Assembly: GCF_023856365.1 (NCBI RefSeq)
Contig: NC_064539.1
Location: 20,711,019-20,775,018 of the forward strand
From: Brienomyrus brachyistius
Lineage: Eukaryota > Chordata > Actinopteri > Osteoglossiformes > Mormyridae
Length of the DNA stretch: 64,000 nt
Reading direction: 5' to 3'
Part shown: piece after piece, positions 25,072 to 35,075 of the stretch
How the letters are laid out: each line of letters starts with the position of its first letter
How positions within the stretch are numbered: the first letter of the stretch is position 1
Made by a program: the position numbers and the translations under genes
Notes under the pieces: generated by a model
Database searches by the model: none
What the model saw: only the letters and a program-made list of their open reading frames with translations
Told to the model about the DNA's origin: nothing

Positions 25072-25164
25072 AGAACCTTATAGGTTCTAAGTGACTGTTT
25101 ATAGAACCTTATAGGTTCTAAGTGACTGTTGACGGAATCATATAGGTTCTAAGTGATTGTTAAC
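25072..25164. repeat. 31-bp tandem repeat, three copies, palindromic core
   Basis: Copies begin at about 25073, 25104 and 25135 with a regular 31-base period. Each contains AACCTTATAGGTTCT followed by AAGTGACTGTT; the third is AATCATATAGGTTCT. The AGAACC/GGTTCT halves around TTATA form a 6-bp stem in the first two copies. Confidence 0.85.
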
Positions 25165-26003
25165 ACAACGACTGTGTCATGACTGTGCAGTATGGGTGCT
25201 GACCGGCTACTGCAGAGCAGCGAGAGCAGAGTCCTCAGTGAAGCAATTATCCCTACCTAGGGAAGTCTGTTAATGTCCTGTGCCTCCATTCCCCAGTTAC
25301 TGGGTCTTAAGATTAAGCCTTTTAGTGCAGGCTGTAACTCAGCGGGATTTGTGTAATAAATCCTTGGAATAGTCCATACCCTCTTTCTGATAGCTTTGTC
25401 CTTTCTACACTTTTTGGAACCCTGTAGAAAATCAAGTCTTACCCTCAATTGTAAATGAACCAACCCCCAAGAGTCCAACCCCCTAACCCGGAGGCGTGAG
25501 GTAATTTGTTGATTTGCCAATTTGTTGAACTTATTGAGGTCTAATAAATTCCTTACTCCATGCTCCTACCCCAACTTCACATGCACCTGTCTCCAATCCT
25601 GACGGAGCAAATCTTACTTTGATTGACAGCTGTAACCTTAGTTACGAGCCTTACCCATAAGGCTCAGTTTCAGCCGCTAACCCATTCTCCATGGTCCCTG
25701 TTTACAATCTTGTGTTCTCCTCACCTGTGTCCCACAATGCCCCACTCGCACTGACCCATCTCTCTGAATCATGCTCTCCTCAGACTTCATTACACTTCAG
25801 TCCGCTGGGGTTTTCAGCTCTTCCTCTCCATGCATCACAACAGCACAATGACAAAGAGAGAGTGTAGCGTACAATGTGGGATAGAATGGGAATAAAACAT
25901 CTCTGGGCTGGTCTGATGTCCTCATCCTTTACCAATAAGCGTCTTAGCATTTCCTCTCATTACTCATTCATTACACACTTTTAGGGATGTTACCTGAGCA
26001 TAA
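25165..26003. other. Noncoding, nothing recognised
   Basis: Unique-looking; no supported gene. Confidence 0.45.
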
Positions 26004-26005
26004 TA

Positions 26006-26324
26006 CAGTCGACCCTTCTGCCTTGTGGCTTTTCCCATCGTGGTTTTCGATATATTCAATTAAACTGGAATTTTTTGCACGAAGGCCAGCAGACGACACA
26101 CAAAAAGTTTAGTGACTCACAAATGGAGCCAGACAGGTGAAATCTCGCCGTGATCTTGGATCTCACATTTCTCATATCGCTTCGCTCCACTCCACTCACA
26201 AACTTGCTTCGCTCGCCAAGCAGACAAAGGGAACCAAGGGAACCAAAAAATTTTGTACTGTTTTTCCAGATTGTGGGGGGGGGGGCTTGTGCCTCTAACC
26301 CCCACCATGTGGAAGCATCGACTG
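26006..26324. mobile_element. Tigger/pogo-like MITE
   Basis: The left end CAGTCGACCCTTCTGCC and the inner TCGTGGTTTTCGATATATTC match the pattern of Tigger-like elements (CAGTCG-CCCT...TATCGCGG). The reverse complement of the right end starts CAGTCGATGCTTCC, and the CTAACCCCCACCATG motif before it also fits. A TA dinucleotide precedes the left end (26004-26005); the right flank is CA, perhaps a mutated TA. At 319 bases with no open transposase it is nonautonomous. A G-run lies at 26274-26285. Confidence 0.65.
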
Positions 26325-26879
26325 CACTTTTCAAAAACATAGTCTGGAAGTCTCTATTTCCAAAGGTCCATCAGCCCCAGCAAAGCCTCCTGACAGCCAC
26401 TTTTACAGTTTTTTGACAAGCCCATGTAAATGGTGCTATATGCATTTAGCACATCGCAGACAGTCAAAAAGCATGCCACAGCTACAGGAAGCCAGGGGGG
26501 GGGTTGACCAAAAATGGCATGTGGTAGTTCTGCTGCAGTATCAACGGCTGGCGGTGTTCTATCCATAGTCCTGTGTAGAGTGATTACAAGGTGGATATAT
26601 GGAGGTTAAAGGACCATTTTTATTTATGTGAAGCTTTGACAGGATGACGATGGCAGCCACTGTGGGCACCAGGAGACTGACACGGAAGAAGCATAAACTG
26701 AATCAGTCATCTCAGGTGAGTCTGTGACACAGGCCACAATGCACTCAACAGCCATGCACTTCCATCTGGGAAGAGGGTTTATGGCTTGTGGCGTGGTTTC
26801 AATCTCGCCAAACAAGTGTGGCTGTTGTCCAAATTCGCTCCACTTGTGACGTTCTTGTGTGAACATCTGAACACAAAGG
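26325..26879. other. Noncoding, nothing recognised
   Basis: A G-run lies at 26496-26504. No element or gene identified. Confidence 0.45.
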
Positions 26880-27256
26880 CATCCTCAATGACATTCTCAA
26901 TAGCAAACTCAAAGGCACGCTCAATGTAATACCCAACTGCATGCTCAGTAGCATACTCAATGGCATACTCAATGCCATGCTCAATGGCATGCTCAGTAGC
27001 ATACTCAATGGCATACTCAGTAGCATACTCAATGGCATGCTCAATAGCATACTCAATGGCATACTCAATGCCATGCTCAATGGCATGCTCAGTGGTATAC
27101 TCAATGGCATACTCAATGCCAGGCTCAATGGCATGCTCAGTGGCATACTCAATGACATGCTCAATAGCATACTCAATGCCATATTCAATAGCATGCTCAG
27201 TGGCATACCCAAAGGCATGCCTAATGGCATATTCAAAAGTATGTTCAATGACATAC
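26880..27256. repeat. 12-bp minisatellite (GCATACTCAATG)
   Basis: About 31 units of GCATACTCAATG with GCATGCTCAATG, GCATGCTCAGTA and GCATACTCAGTG variants. The edges are more diverged than the centre. Because 12 is a multiple of three and the unit lacks stops in several phases, frames of 110-151 codons with a four-residue period appear on both strands. They are artefacts of the repeat. Confidence 0.95.
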
Positions 27257-27948
27257 CAACTCCATTATCTGAGGCAATTTAAGGATTTATAATATGCATT
27301 ATTCCAAAATTCTGGAAAATGTAGTACTTATAAAAAATAGTACATTTATATTCTGCATGTGGCTTTAATCTCCGATTTATAAACTGAAATGAACCTATTC
27401 TTTTTTTACAACTACAAGGAATGGTGGCAGAAGAAGTAGCCTTCTGAACACAGGCAGAATCCCGGGGTATCCACTCAGCAAAGTCATTTAATTTTGAAAT
27501 TACACTCAAGCACTTGATCCACTGAAAAGGCCCCCAAGTCAGTTTCAGTCAATACCTCCTGACATTTAAGCACCCTGTTCCAATTTATGCTGAGGAGCAG
27601 TGAGTTGCGTCTAAAGAAGCTAGCACACGGGAGGCAATTAAAATGTCAACAGCACGAGTAATTGGAAAAATACAGGGAACGGCAATGCACGCCTAATAAA
27701 TAAGGTAGACAGCTATAGTCCTCTAGCCAAACAGACGGCAGTATGAGCCAGTAACTGGTCTCAGAGATGAGTTCCTTAATCATCACTTTCTGCTTCTTGG
27801 GGGTGGGGTATCCTGTGCCCAGCTAATCACCATAAGCAAAGACAGGAACCTGGTGATGGTAAAATATAGCCTCTACCTGGGGACTTGAAGGAACTCTACT
27901 TTGTTATGTGGCCTAAATCTCTCAGTTTTGTGATCCCCAGTTGCTGAG
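27257..27948. other. Noncoding, nothing recognised
   Basis: Unique-looking sequence between a minisatellite and a MITE. Confidence 0.45.
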
Positions 27949-27956
27949 GGAAATTG

Positions 27957-28299
27957 GGTAACACTTCCTATAAATGCCACATATATGAGAATCTATGAGT
28001 ACATCCATAACACATTATAATGCATTCATAAAGCATTATAAACATGGCAATAAAGATTATTACCATGTTTATTATGCATTATGAACGTGTTGTGAAGGTC
28101 TCATCTATAATTCACTATGTATGCCTTCATAATGCAGTACAAAGCATCCTTAATTCTTATACCAACCCTTATAAAGTGCATGATAAACATGGCTGTAATG
28201 TGTTATGCTTTTTCTAAATATTCATAGCTATGTTTGTAAGTTTTCGTGAATGCATTATAATGCATTATTATACACATGGCATTCATAGAAACTGTTACC
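27957..28299. mobile_element. MITE with GGTAACACTT ends and 8-bp target duplication
   Basis: The left end GGTAACACTTCCTATAAATG and the reverse complement of the right end, GGTAACAGTTTCTATGAATG, agree over about 25 bases with a few mismatches. Flanks are GGAAATTG (27949-27956) and AGAAATTG (28300-28307), seven of eight identical, which suggests an 8-bp target duplication and hence a hAT-type mechanism. The interior is AT-rich with several CATTATAATGCATT words that can pair. No transposase frame. Confidence 0.8.
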
Positions 28300-28309
28300 A
28301 GAAATTGAA

Positions 28310-28979
28310 AGCCACTTAGTTTCACTACCTTTATATAAACTACTGTGAAGGACACTATGTTCAGGAGTGCTGTCTCCATATGCTGAAAAGATTCTTTGGA
28401 CAAATATGTTTTGAAATGTTACCAGTGGCCAGCTTATACTTCACTGCGGTTAAAACTCGGCAGAATACCACTGAGCATGATTTGATACATAACTGTATGT
28501 TACTCCTCTGTCATTCCAGGAAGGAATGTGGGAACACCTGATATGTGATTTTAACAAGCTTGGCTTGTTTCAAGTATGTTAGCACAACGTCTCTGGAGGG
28601 ACGAGTCCATCTTAAGCAAGGGGAAGCCTCCAAGCCGTAGGTAAATCAATAGCAAATTTCATTATTCGGTCAATACAGCTGAAGCGTCCTGCTGGAATTA
28701 ATGTTTCAGCGCAAATTAAAGGTGTAATTAAGTTTAATAGGGATTTTAAAACATGGTGCAGGATGTGTATAAAAGGCCATTAGGCATCAAGCGGCATTAA
28801 AGGGTCTGTCAATTAACCTACTGTTGCAACAATTAGAGACACCCACAATCCCAGAAGGAAAATGAAGTGTAGTTGTGAAGATGGAGAAGATCATGTACCC
28901 ATGGTTTGTAGAAACCATTCAGACTACTTATTTTTATCCAGCTCATCGGCAATTCTTGTTCTTAACATCCCACCCCCCC
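28310..28979. other. Noncoding, includes a homeodomain-motif-rich block
   Basis: 28676-28850 carries several ATTA/TAATT words (AATTAATG, GTAATTAAG, TTAATAGGG, AATTAACC) in compact, unrepetitive sequence. It could be a conserved enhancer, but conservation cannot be seen from one genome. Confidence 0.35.
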
Positions 28980-29003
28980 CACACACACACACACACACAC
29001 ACA
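28980..29003. repeat. (AC)n microsatellite after a C-run
   Basis: C-run at 28973-28980 followed by about 12 AC units. Confidence 0.9.
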
Positions 29004-29766
29004 AGTCCACAGTTTGTAGCTCCACTCTCCCAATTCCTCATCCATCCCTCAATCCCTTGTTTTCTAGGGGCTGGGGGGGTAATCACTCGTATGTGAAAAT
29101 ACATACATTGAATTATGCTGGGGTTATTAACATTCATCATGTTATAGGTTGAAAAACTATCAGCAGATACAGCTATTGTTTTCCATTGTATACTTTTCCT
29201 GACTTTTGGCTTCTCTGCGTTTAATGTATGCGGTTTGTTTATCTGCAAAAGTCTGCTGACAAATCCAAAGCCTGGCTCATCAGGAAGAAAAATCTAAGTG
29301 CTGTCTCCTGCAGGCTTAGTCTTGGGCCTGTTTGTCAGCCATTTGAGATGGAGATAAGGAAGTGGAACCATGGATATGTCCCTCATGACCATGTGGTCTG
29401 CCGTGACTGTGGTTAGCACTGCATTACCAAAAGGCCTTGGCCTATCAGAACCATTCTGTCTGCTGTGCATGGCTCCAACAGCACATGCACTCTGCTCATT
29501 ATTCCTTTTCTGCACATGGAGACATGAAACACATTAAAACAAGAGGAAGGTCAACTCAGCATCAGACACTGACTCTTATACTGATTAGCCTTGTGGTATC
29601 TTTGTGAAGAAGATTCATAGCTAAATCAGCTATATGAGAGCATCCTATCTTTAATGAACAAAACAAGACATGTTCACATTTCTCCTCTCGGGCCATAAAT
29701 ACATTTTTGGATCACAGTTAGATTCAATACCTTGTCTACAAGTCCCCAGTGACACTGCAGCCAACA
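29004..29766. other. Noncoding, nothing recognised
   Basis: Spacer between two AC repeats. Confidence 0.45.
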
Positions 29767-29853
29767 ACACACACACACACACACACACATACACACACAC
29801 ACACTCACACACATGCGCGCGCACACACACACGCGCACACACACACACACACA
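29767..29853. repeat. (AC)n microsatellite with GCGC interruptions
   Basis: AC run with TC, TG and two CGCG interruptions. Alternating purine-pyrimidine sequence of this length can adopt Z-DNA. Confidence 0.95.
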
Positions 29854-30024
29854 GCTGCATGAACTTTATGTCTTTTTTAATGTACTACTAATTGCTATTA
29901 TTAGTCATTCTTGGTGAAAAGTCATTTTACTCAGGAAGACAGACTACTTTTTATTTGTGATGCATGACCTATTAAAAATAGAAAATAGGTTTAAAATATG
30001 ACTCGAGTAAACGAAGCAGCAGAT

Positions 30025-30260
30025 GTTTTTAGGGGAAAGTTTCAAGTTTTTTTGTCACGTTTGTTTGAAGTAACACGGTGAAATTCTTATGCCACACTTG
30101 CAGGGTAGGGGTCAGGTGTATGGGGGGGGGTAGGTGGAGATAGGAAAGTAGGGCAACAACAGTGCAACACAGGACAAACAGCAGTGCAATAAAAGAGAAG
30201 ACACTGCAAGACAAAGGACAGTGCAATGTACATGTGTGAACAATGAATAGACAACAAACA
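30025..30260. mobile_element. Possible retroposon fragment (TTTTGTCACG...GTGAAATTCTT)
   Basis: GTTTCAAGTTTTTTTGTCAC and CACGGTGAAATTCTTATGCC resemble interspersed repeats with TTTATTGTCAT...GTGAAATTCTTG patterns, and CAGTGCAA is repeated four times downstream (30160-30225). No ends are visible, so this is tentative. Confidence 0.35.
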
Positions 30261-31344
30261 GGTGATGTGATTGGGTTAAAGGTCACACTGGAGGTCACAG
30301 GCAGGACTAACACAGTTTCTTCTTGCAGGGTGGGGCCGAGAAGGAACTTCAACAGCTCCATCTCTGAGTGTGAGGTGGGCAAGCATGAAGGTGCAGGTAG
30401 CCAATGACAGAGGAGAAAGTTTAATGTGGGGGGAGGCGGAACCTAATTATTTAAATAGTGGAATTATTATTTGTTGAGGGCATGAATGAATCCAAATTAA
30501 ATAATGGCCGGCGGCCTTGCTGGTACGACCTCTTCATAACCAGGGGCCCTATTTCATTCCCGTAATTAACGTAATACATGCACATTCTAAAACAGGAATC
30601 AGGAATATTCTATACATATAAGCAGGAGAGACTATCAAATATAATGAATAAAGAAGCATGCTTTATCAGCCAGTTAGTGCAGAATTGCTGCCTTGTGTAG
30701 CAGCTGAAAAGGCCAGTCAATAGGAGCTTTATCAGACACAACCAGTGGTACCACCTGAGCAGACCAGCCAAACACCAGTACCTCTTCAACTGCTCTCGCT
30801 GAAACTATTACTCTGTCATTAGAGTCCATTAGAGGCTGCTTCGTCTAACCTAACATCACTCAGGTTTAAATTATAATTGTACAAAATCCTAGGTTATTAA
30901 CCATTTTTTTATTTCCCCCTCTTCATTTCATGCAAGATTCTGCAATCAATAGTTTCTTCAAAGTCATTTTCAGGTAATTCACCCCCCAAAAAACACTGAA
31001 TAAATCAGAACCACGCAGCACTCAACGTCAATTTTTTTTTTAAAGCATTTAAAGACACAATCTCGTAGATAAGTCAGACCATTACAGTGATAATCTCAAA
31101 CATTGACAGTATTTTATTACCTGTAATGGACTATTCCCTCTGAAAGTCTTCAACTTGTGAAAAGTGTAAAAGGGTGGGATTCTCCATTTTGTGATGAAAA
31201 ATGCCAGGGATTGTGCCAGGTTGGATAGAATCATGGCCATTATAGCGTCGAACTCACACCTGAGAGGTGGGCAGGACTTAATAGCGGTTACTGAAGGAGT
31301 TGACAGCCCATTAACAGATTATAATAGTTTATAATCTGACCCCA
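30261..31344. other. Noncoding, candidate regulatory block at 30480-30590
   Basis: 30480-30590 contains TTAAATAATGGCCGGCGGCC and CCGTAATTAACGTAAT, with palindromic GGCCGGCGGCC and homeodomain-like TAATTA. Otherwise nothing recognised. Confidence 0.35.
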
Positions 31345-33400
31345 TTAACAGTGGGCGAATGTATATAAATGTAAAATAAAGCTCAAAGTGCTTTACAATA
31401 CAATTAAAATTAAAAAAAGAATACAATTAAAAATATTCAAAGGCATGAAAAGACAAGTCAATTTAATATGAAAGAAAAATTTAATAATGTAGATTAAACA
31501 GAAGGTAAAAAGAAATCAAAGAATAAATGGAAAGGTGCTAAAAATAAGTGCTTAAAATAATCATACAAAAAGAGTTAATTAAATAGTAAATAGTGTATTA
31601 AATAGTTAAGTACAGAAATGCATTTTCACTAATTTTTTGGAAATGGTGACCGAAGGTGCTTGCCGAATATGCAAAGGTAGTGAATTCAAAATCTTTGTGG
31701 TGTAAAAACAAAAAGCCACTTCAGTACTTTTCTAGTGCTTGACCCTTGGATTCCTTAGTAGACCCGCACTTGAAAATCTCAAAACTTGATTTGCAACATA
31801 GTCTATTCAGAGATGTATGAATGTACTAAGCATTTTAGAACATTAAAAACCAGGAAAAAAAGGGTTTAAAAACCAGTTCTAAAAGAAATGGAGAGTGTAA
31901 TTGTCCCGCCCCGATCGTCCGCTCCTTCCGTGTGCCATGCCATCTCGTTATCCTCGGGTGGATTCGCCGTGTTTACCAGCTGTTTCCTGTTGCTGTCATT
32001 AGTTCAATGTATTTAAGTCGGCGTTTAAGTTTGTTTCCCCAGTCCGGTCAGTTTTTGTCAATCTGCGTTTGCTGCCTGTTCGCTTGCCTTCCCCTCAATT
32101 AAACCCCATATTTTCCCCGACTCCTGGAATCCTGCTCCTCTGTCTGCGCTCGGCTTGCCGTACAACGTGACAGCAATGACGATAAGACAGGTGAAAAATG
32201 CCTCCCCTTTCTAGTGGGTGTGACCATTCTTGCCGTATTATGTTGAACAGCTGTGTCCTATAAATTATATTTTTGGGTGCTCCTGTAAATAAAGCATTAC
32301 AGTCAGTAGTCCAGGTGAGAAAATATCAAAGCAGGGCTCAACTTCTTGGTATCATGCAGCTTGAGGCTGGATTCAACTCACACTCTGTGTTAGTGATACT
32401 GTCGAATATCAAATTTAAATGTTAAGATTTTTATTTTTAATTTTAATTGGGCAGATGTCTCATTTTTCTTAATAGCTGTTTTCCATTTTCTGTTCCCTGC
32501 AATTAGGAGGCTTTCATTCATTTTTATTAAAAACATATTACTTATTTATCAGTTATACTTAATTGGTGTTTATTGACTAAACAGACTGATTCATCATTAG
32601 GTATAATTAGATAATTGCATATTGTATGCATATCTATGGTAGTTCGCCCTATTATCACAGAATTTGACCTATTGCGGATAAAAGAGGATAAAAGTGGTCC
32701 AAGTACAGTGCCCTGTGGTACGCCATATCATTCTTTATCTTCTGAACCAGATCAGCAAAAACTGCTTTCCAATTAAATATCCTTCAAGCCAGTTGAAGGC
32801 AGTTCCATAAATACCAAACCAATTTTTGAGCTATTTCAGCATTACGCTGTGGCAGATGGTTAAATCTGACAAGAAATAAAATGAAGAATTGGAATTATTT
32901 AAATCAGTATTTCTTTTAAGGTCATTTGCCACCTTCAATAATCTTGGTTTAGTACTGCAGCCTGATCAAAAACCAGGATGGATTTTTTGATATGTATTGT
33001 TTATATTAAATGTAGTAGTTTAAATTACTTTTTATTTTACTGACAATTGTTATATCTCACATTTCCAAGAATCTAGTTTTTTTTCCTTCAAAAAAAGATT
33101 TAACTACAGTTCCTCTGCAAGCATACCCATTTCCAGGAAAAAAAACTGTGACTGAAGCAGTCTAAAACTTACTTAAAAATGAAAAATAAAAATTGGATCT
33201 AGGTTGTAGGTGGCAAAGCTTAAGTTAAAGTTCTCCTGCTTTTCTAGAAACATCCATAGTGTCTTGTGGATTGACATGTATAGACTTTGTTCTTGGAACT
33301 GCAGAAGACACAATTCTAGAGTGGAAATTTATGATTTTGTCATGGACAAACAAAGCAAATTAATCACACCAAGGTGGAGATACCTCAGCAAGTCAGTCAT
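31345..33400 (-). mobile_element. L2/CR1-type non-LTR retrotransposon relic, split by a solo LTR
   Basis: On the reverse strand the motif order fits the second ORF of an L2/CR1-like LINE: a DKI-type block (33324-33350), a diverged SGF/ST block (about 32940-32985), the reverse transcriptase motif GVPQGTVLGPL in frame (32692-32724), an LDY-type block (32279-32315) and a CACTTTGAGC-type 3' tail (31381-31399). Frameshifts and stops, including a short duplication inside the LDY block, leave no usable frame. The 271-bp solo LTR at 31902-32172 interrupts it, so the LINE is older than the LTR. The 5' end past 33400 is not recognisable. Confidence 0.75.
31902..32172 (+). mobile_element. Solo LTR of a Gypsy-like retrotransposon
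   Basis: Begins TGTCCCGCCCCGATCG and ends CGTGACA, the TG...CA termini of LTRs. The flanking 5-mers are GTAAT (31897-31901) and GCAAT (32173-32177), four of five matching, which fits a target duplication. A TATA-like TATTTAAG (about 32010-32017) and an AATTAAA (32097-32103) that could serve polyadenylation lie in the expected order. No internal region follows, so recombination between two LTRs probably left this one. It lies inside the reverse-strand LINE relic, and its first 26 bases equal those of the shortened LTR at 48232-48354. Confidence 0.85.
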
Positions 33401-33662
33401 TTAGTGGTGAAGGACGTAAGACCCAATCGATAGTCAAAAACAAGAAGGATGCAACAGCCGATCTATAATCAAAAACAATACTCTAGGGATCTATTGATCA
33501 TGCTGGGAAAATATAATTCCGTTTTGTCATATTCTGATTTTTCCCCCATATACTTAATGTTTTGCATTTTCTTAATGGTTTCTTTTGCACTTCACGGCAA
33601 CCGTAAGCTAAGCTGACATACTGATGTGCATAAAATCAGTTTCACAGCAACGCGGATTCAAG
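33401..33662. other. Noncoding, upstream side of LINE relic
   Basis: May include further eroded LINE sequence, but no motif is visible. Confidence 0.35.
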
Positions 33663-33705
33663 GATTTTGTTAGCCAGCCTTAGACTTTTGCACAGTGCTG
33701 TGTGT
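33663..33705. mobile_element. Possible Tc1-like terminal fragment
   Basis: CCTTAGACTTTTGCACAGTG resembles the terminal repeat CACTGTGCAAAAGTCTTAGG known to me from fish Tc1-like elements. It is related in pattern to the arms at 10171 and 10591. Only one end is present. Confidence 0.4.
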
Positions 33706-34807
33706 CCAGACAATTCAGTACTGTTAAACATATCCTTGAAGAGATTCAAACAAGCATCACTTGGAAAACACTTGCACCCCTCACTTGTAACATTCTACAT
33801 GACACACGCGATTATCTGACCCTTGTTAACCGTCATCTTAGTCTAGGATTCCACAGAGCACACTTCTGCTCTGCCAGCTAGCAGACAACCGGAGTAAATG
33901 ATGTACTGGACACAGAGATTAAACGCAGAGCAAGCAAGACGTTTCGGGAATGAGCAGAGCAATAGGGAGAACAAGCAATTCAGATCACCAGCAGAAAGAG
34001 GAAATGAGGAGTCTGTCTGGGCAGTGAACAAAATACCAGCTTTTGAAGCATCCTACAGAACGAGTCTAATGGACTAGCGGTACCTCCCTTGGTGATCCAG
34101 CTTGTTTGAGGTTTAATATGTGTGCTGTTTCTGTAGTATGCTCACCTGCCTCCTTGTGAATCAGTAATAATTTTGGCCAGAAAATGAGTCTGAAACACAC
34201 AAAGAGGCAGCAGACCTAGCGCCACACTCCAGCAGCCCCAGGCAAGAGCTGCAGAGCTCAGACACAAGACCTTGGCACACTGAACCACAAACTCAAAAGA
34301 GTAATACATTAAAACTGGCCCCATAAACCTGGCCGCAAGACTCCAAACCAAACCGCATCCTTCTGAGCCCCACATTCAGAGAGTGACAACAGCAAGACTG
34401 AGAACCTCTAGCAAAGCTTACAGCTCACTGTAAATTAGATAAAGCTTACATGGACTACGCTCAGTTCCATACTGAAATGCAATGTACATGTAATAAATGT
34501 AACTGATGGTATAACAATGGGTGATGTTGCTTGCTGTCACTTAGCATAATACATGGTGAGTTCTAAATATTTTTAATGTACAGCCTTGCTAAGTTTTTTT
34601 ATACTTACTGGCATAAGCATGTAACATGTGTACAGTACATGTTTTGTAATCATTATTCTGAAAGCAGATAGTAGCCGGGTATTGTGGTAACTAAAAAGCC
34701 ATTTATCCATGATGCTCAGACAAATGCTTTAGATGTGTATAATTGCATTCTTTGGTACAAATGTGTATGTGCTTAGGAATCTGCTTACCACCTGCTGTCC
34801 TGTCCTT
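33706..34807. other. Noncoding, nothing recognised
   Basis: No transposon ends and no coding support. Confidence 0.45.
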
Positions 34808-34856
34808 CAGTGCATTCCTATTTATTTAGCAAACGCTTTTGTTCAAAGAGACTGTG
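34808..34856 (-). mobile_element. SINE tail fragment, reverse orientation
   Basis: TATTTATTTAGCAAACGCTT followed by TTGTTCAAAGAGACTG is the reversed fish SINE tail. The rest of the SINE is not recognisable. Confidence 0.55.
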
Positions 34857-35075
34857 ACAGAGAGCCTATTGGGAACCAACACCTCAGAGCGGACCAGCAC
34901 CCCGCTGCGGGACAGCAGCCGCTCCTACTCCATCACAAAGACCAATTAAGTACGTGCGCATCCCCAATGAGGTGCAGCTGAAAGTTTATCCTTCTCTCCC
35001 AGCCACATCTACGTCGATGTAAGCTTTCCTGTCCATGTTCCATGGTGTCACTGTACATTTATACTTCCCGACTGT

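Noticed and set aside
26799..27282. Met/Leu/Ser-rich frames of 110-151 codons on both strands
   Set aside because: They are explained by the 12-bp tandem repeat, whose length is a multiple of three.
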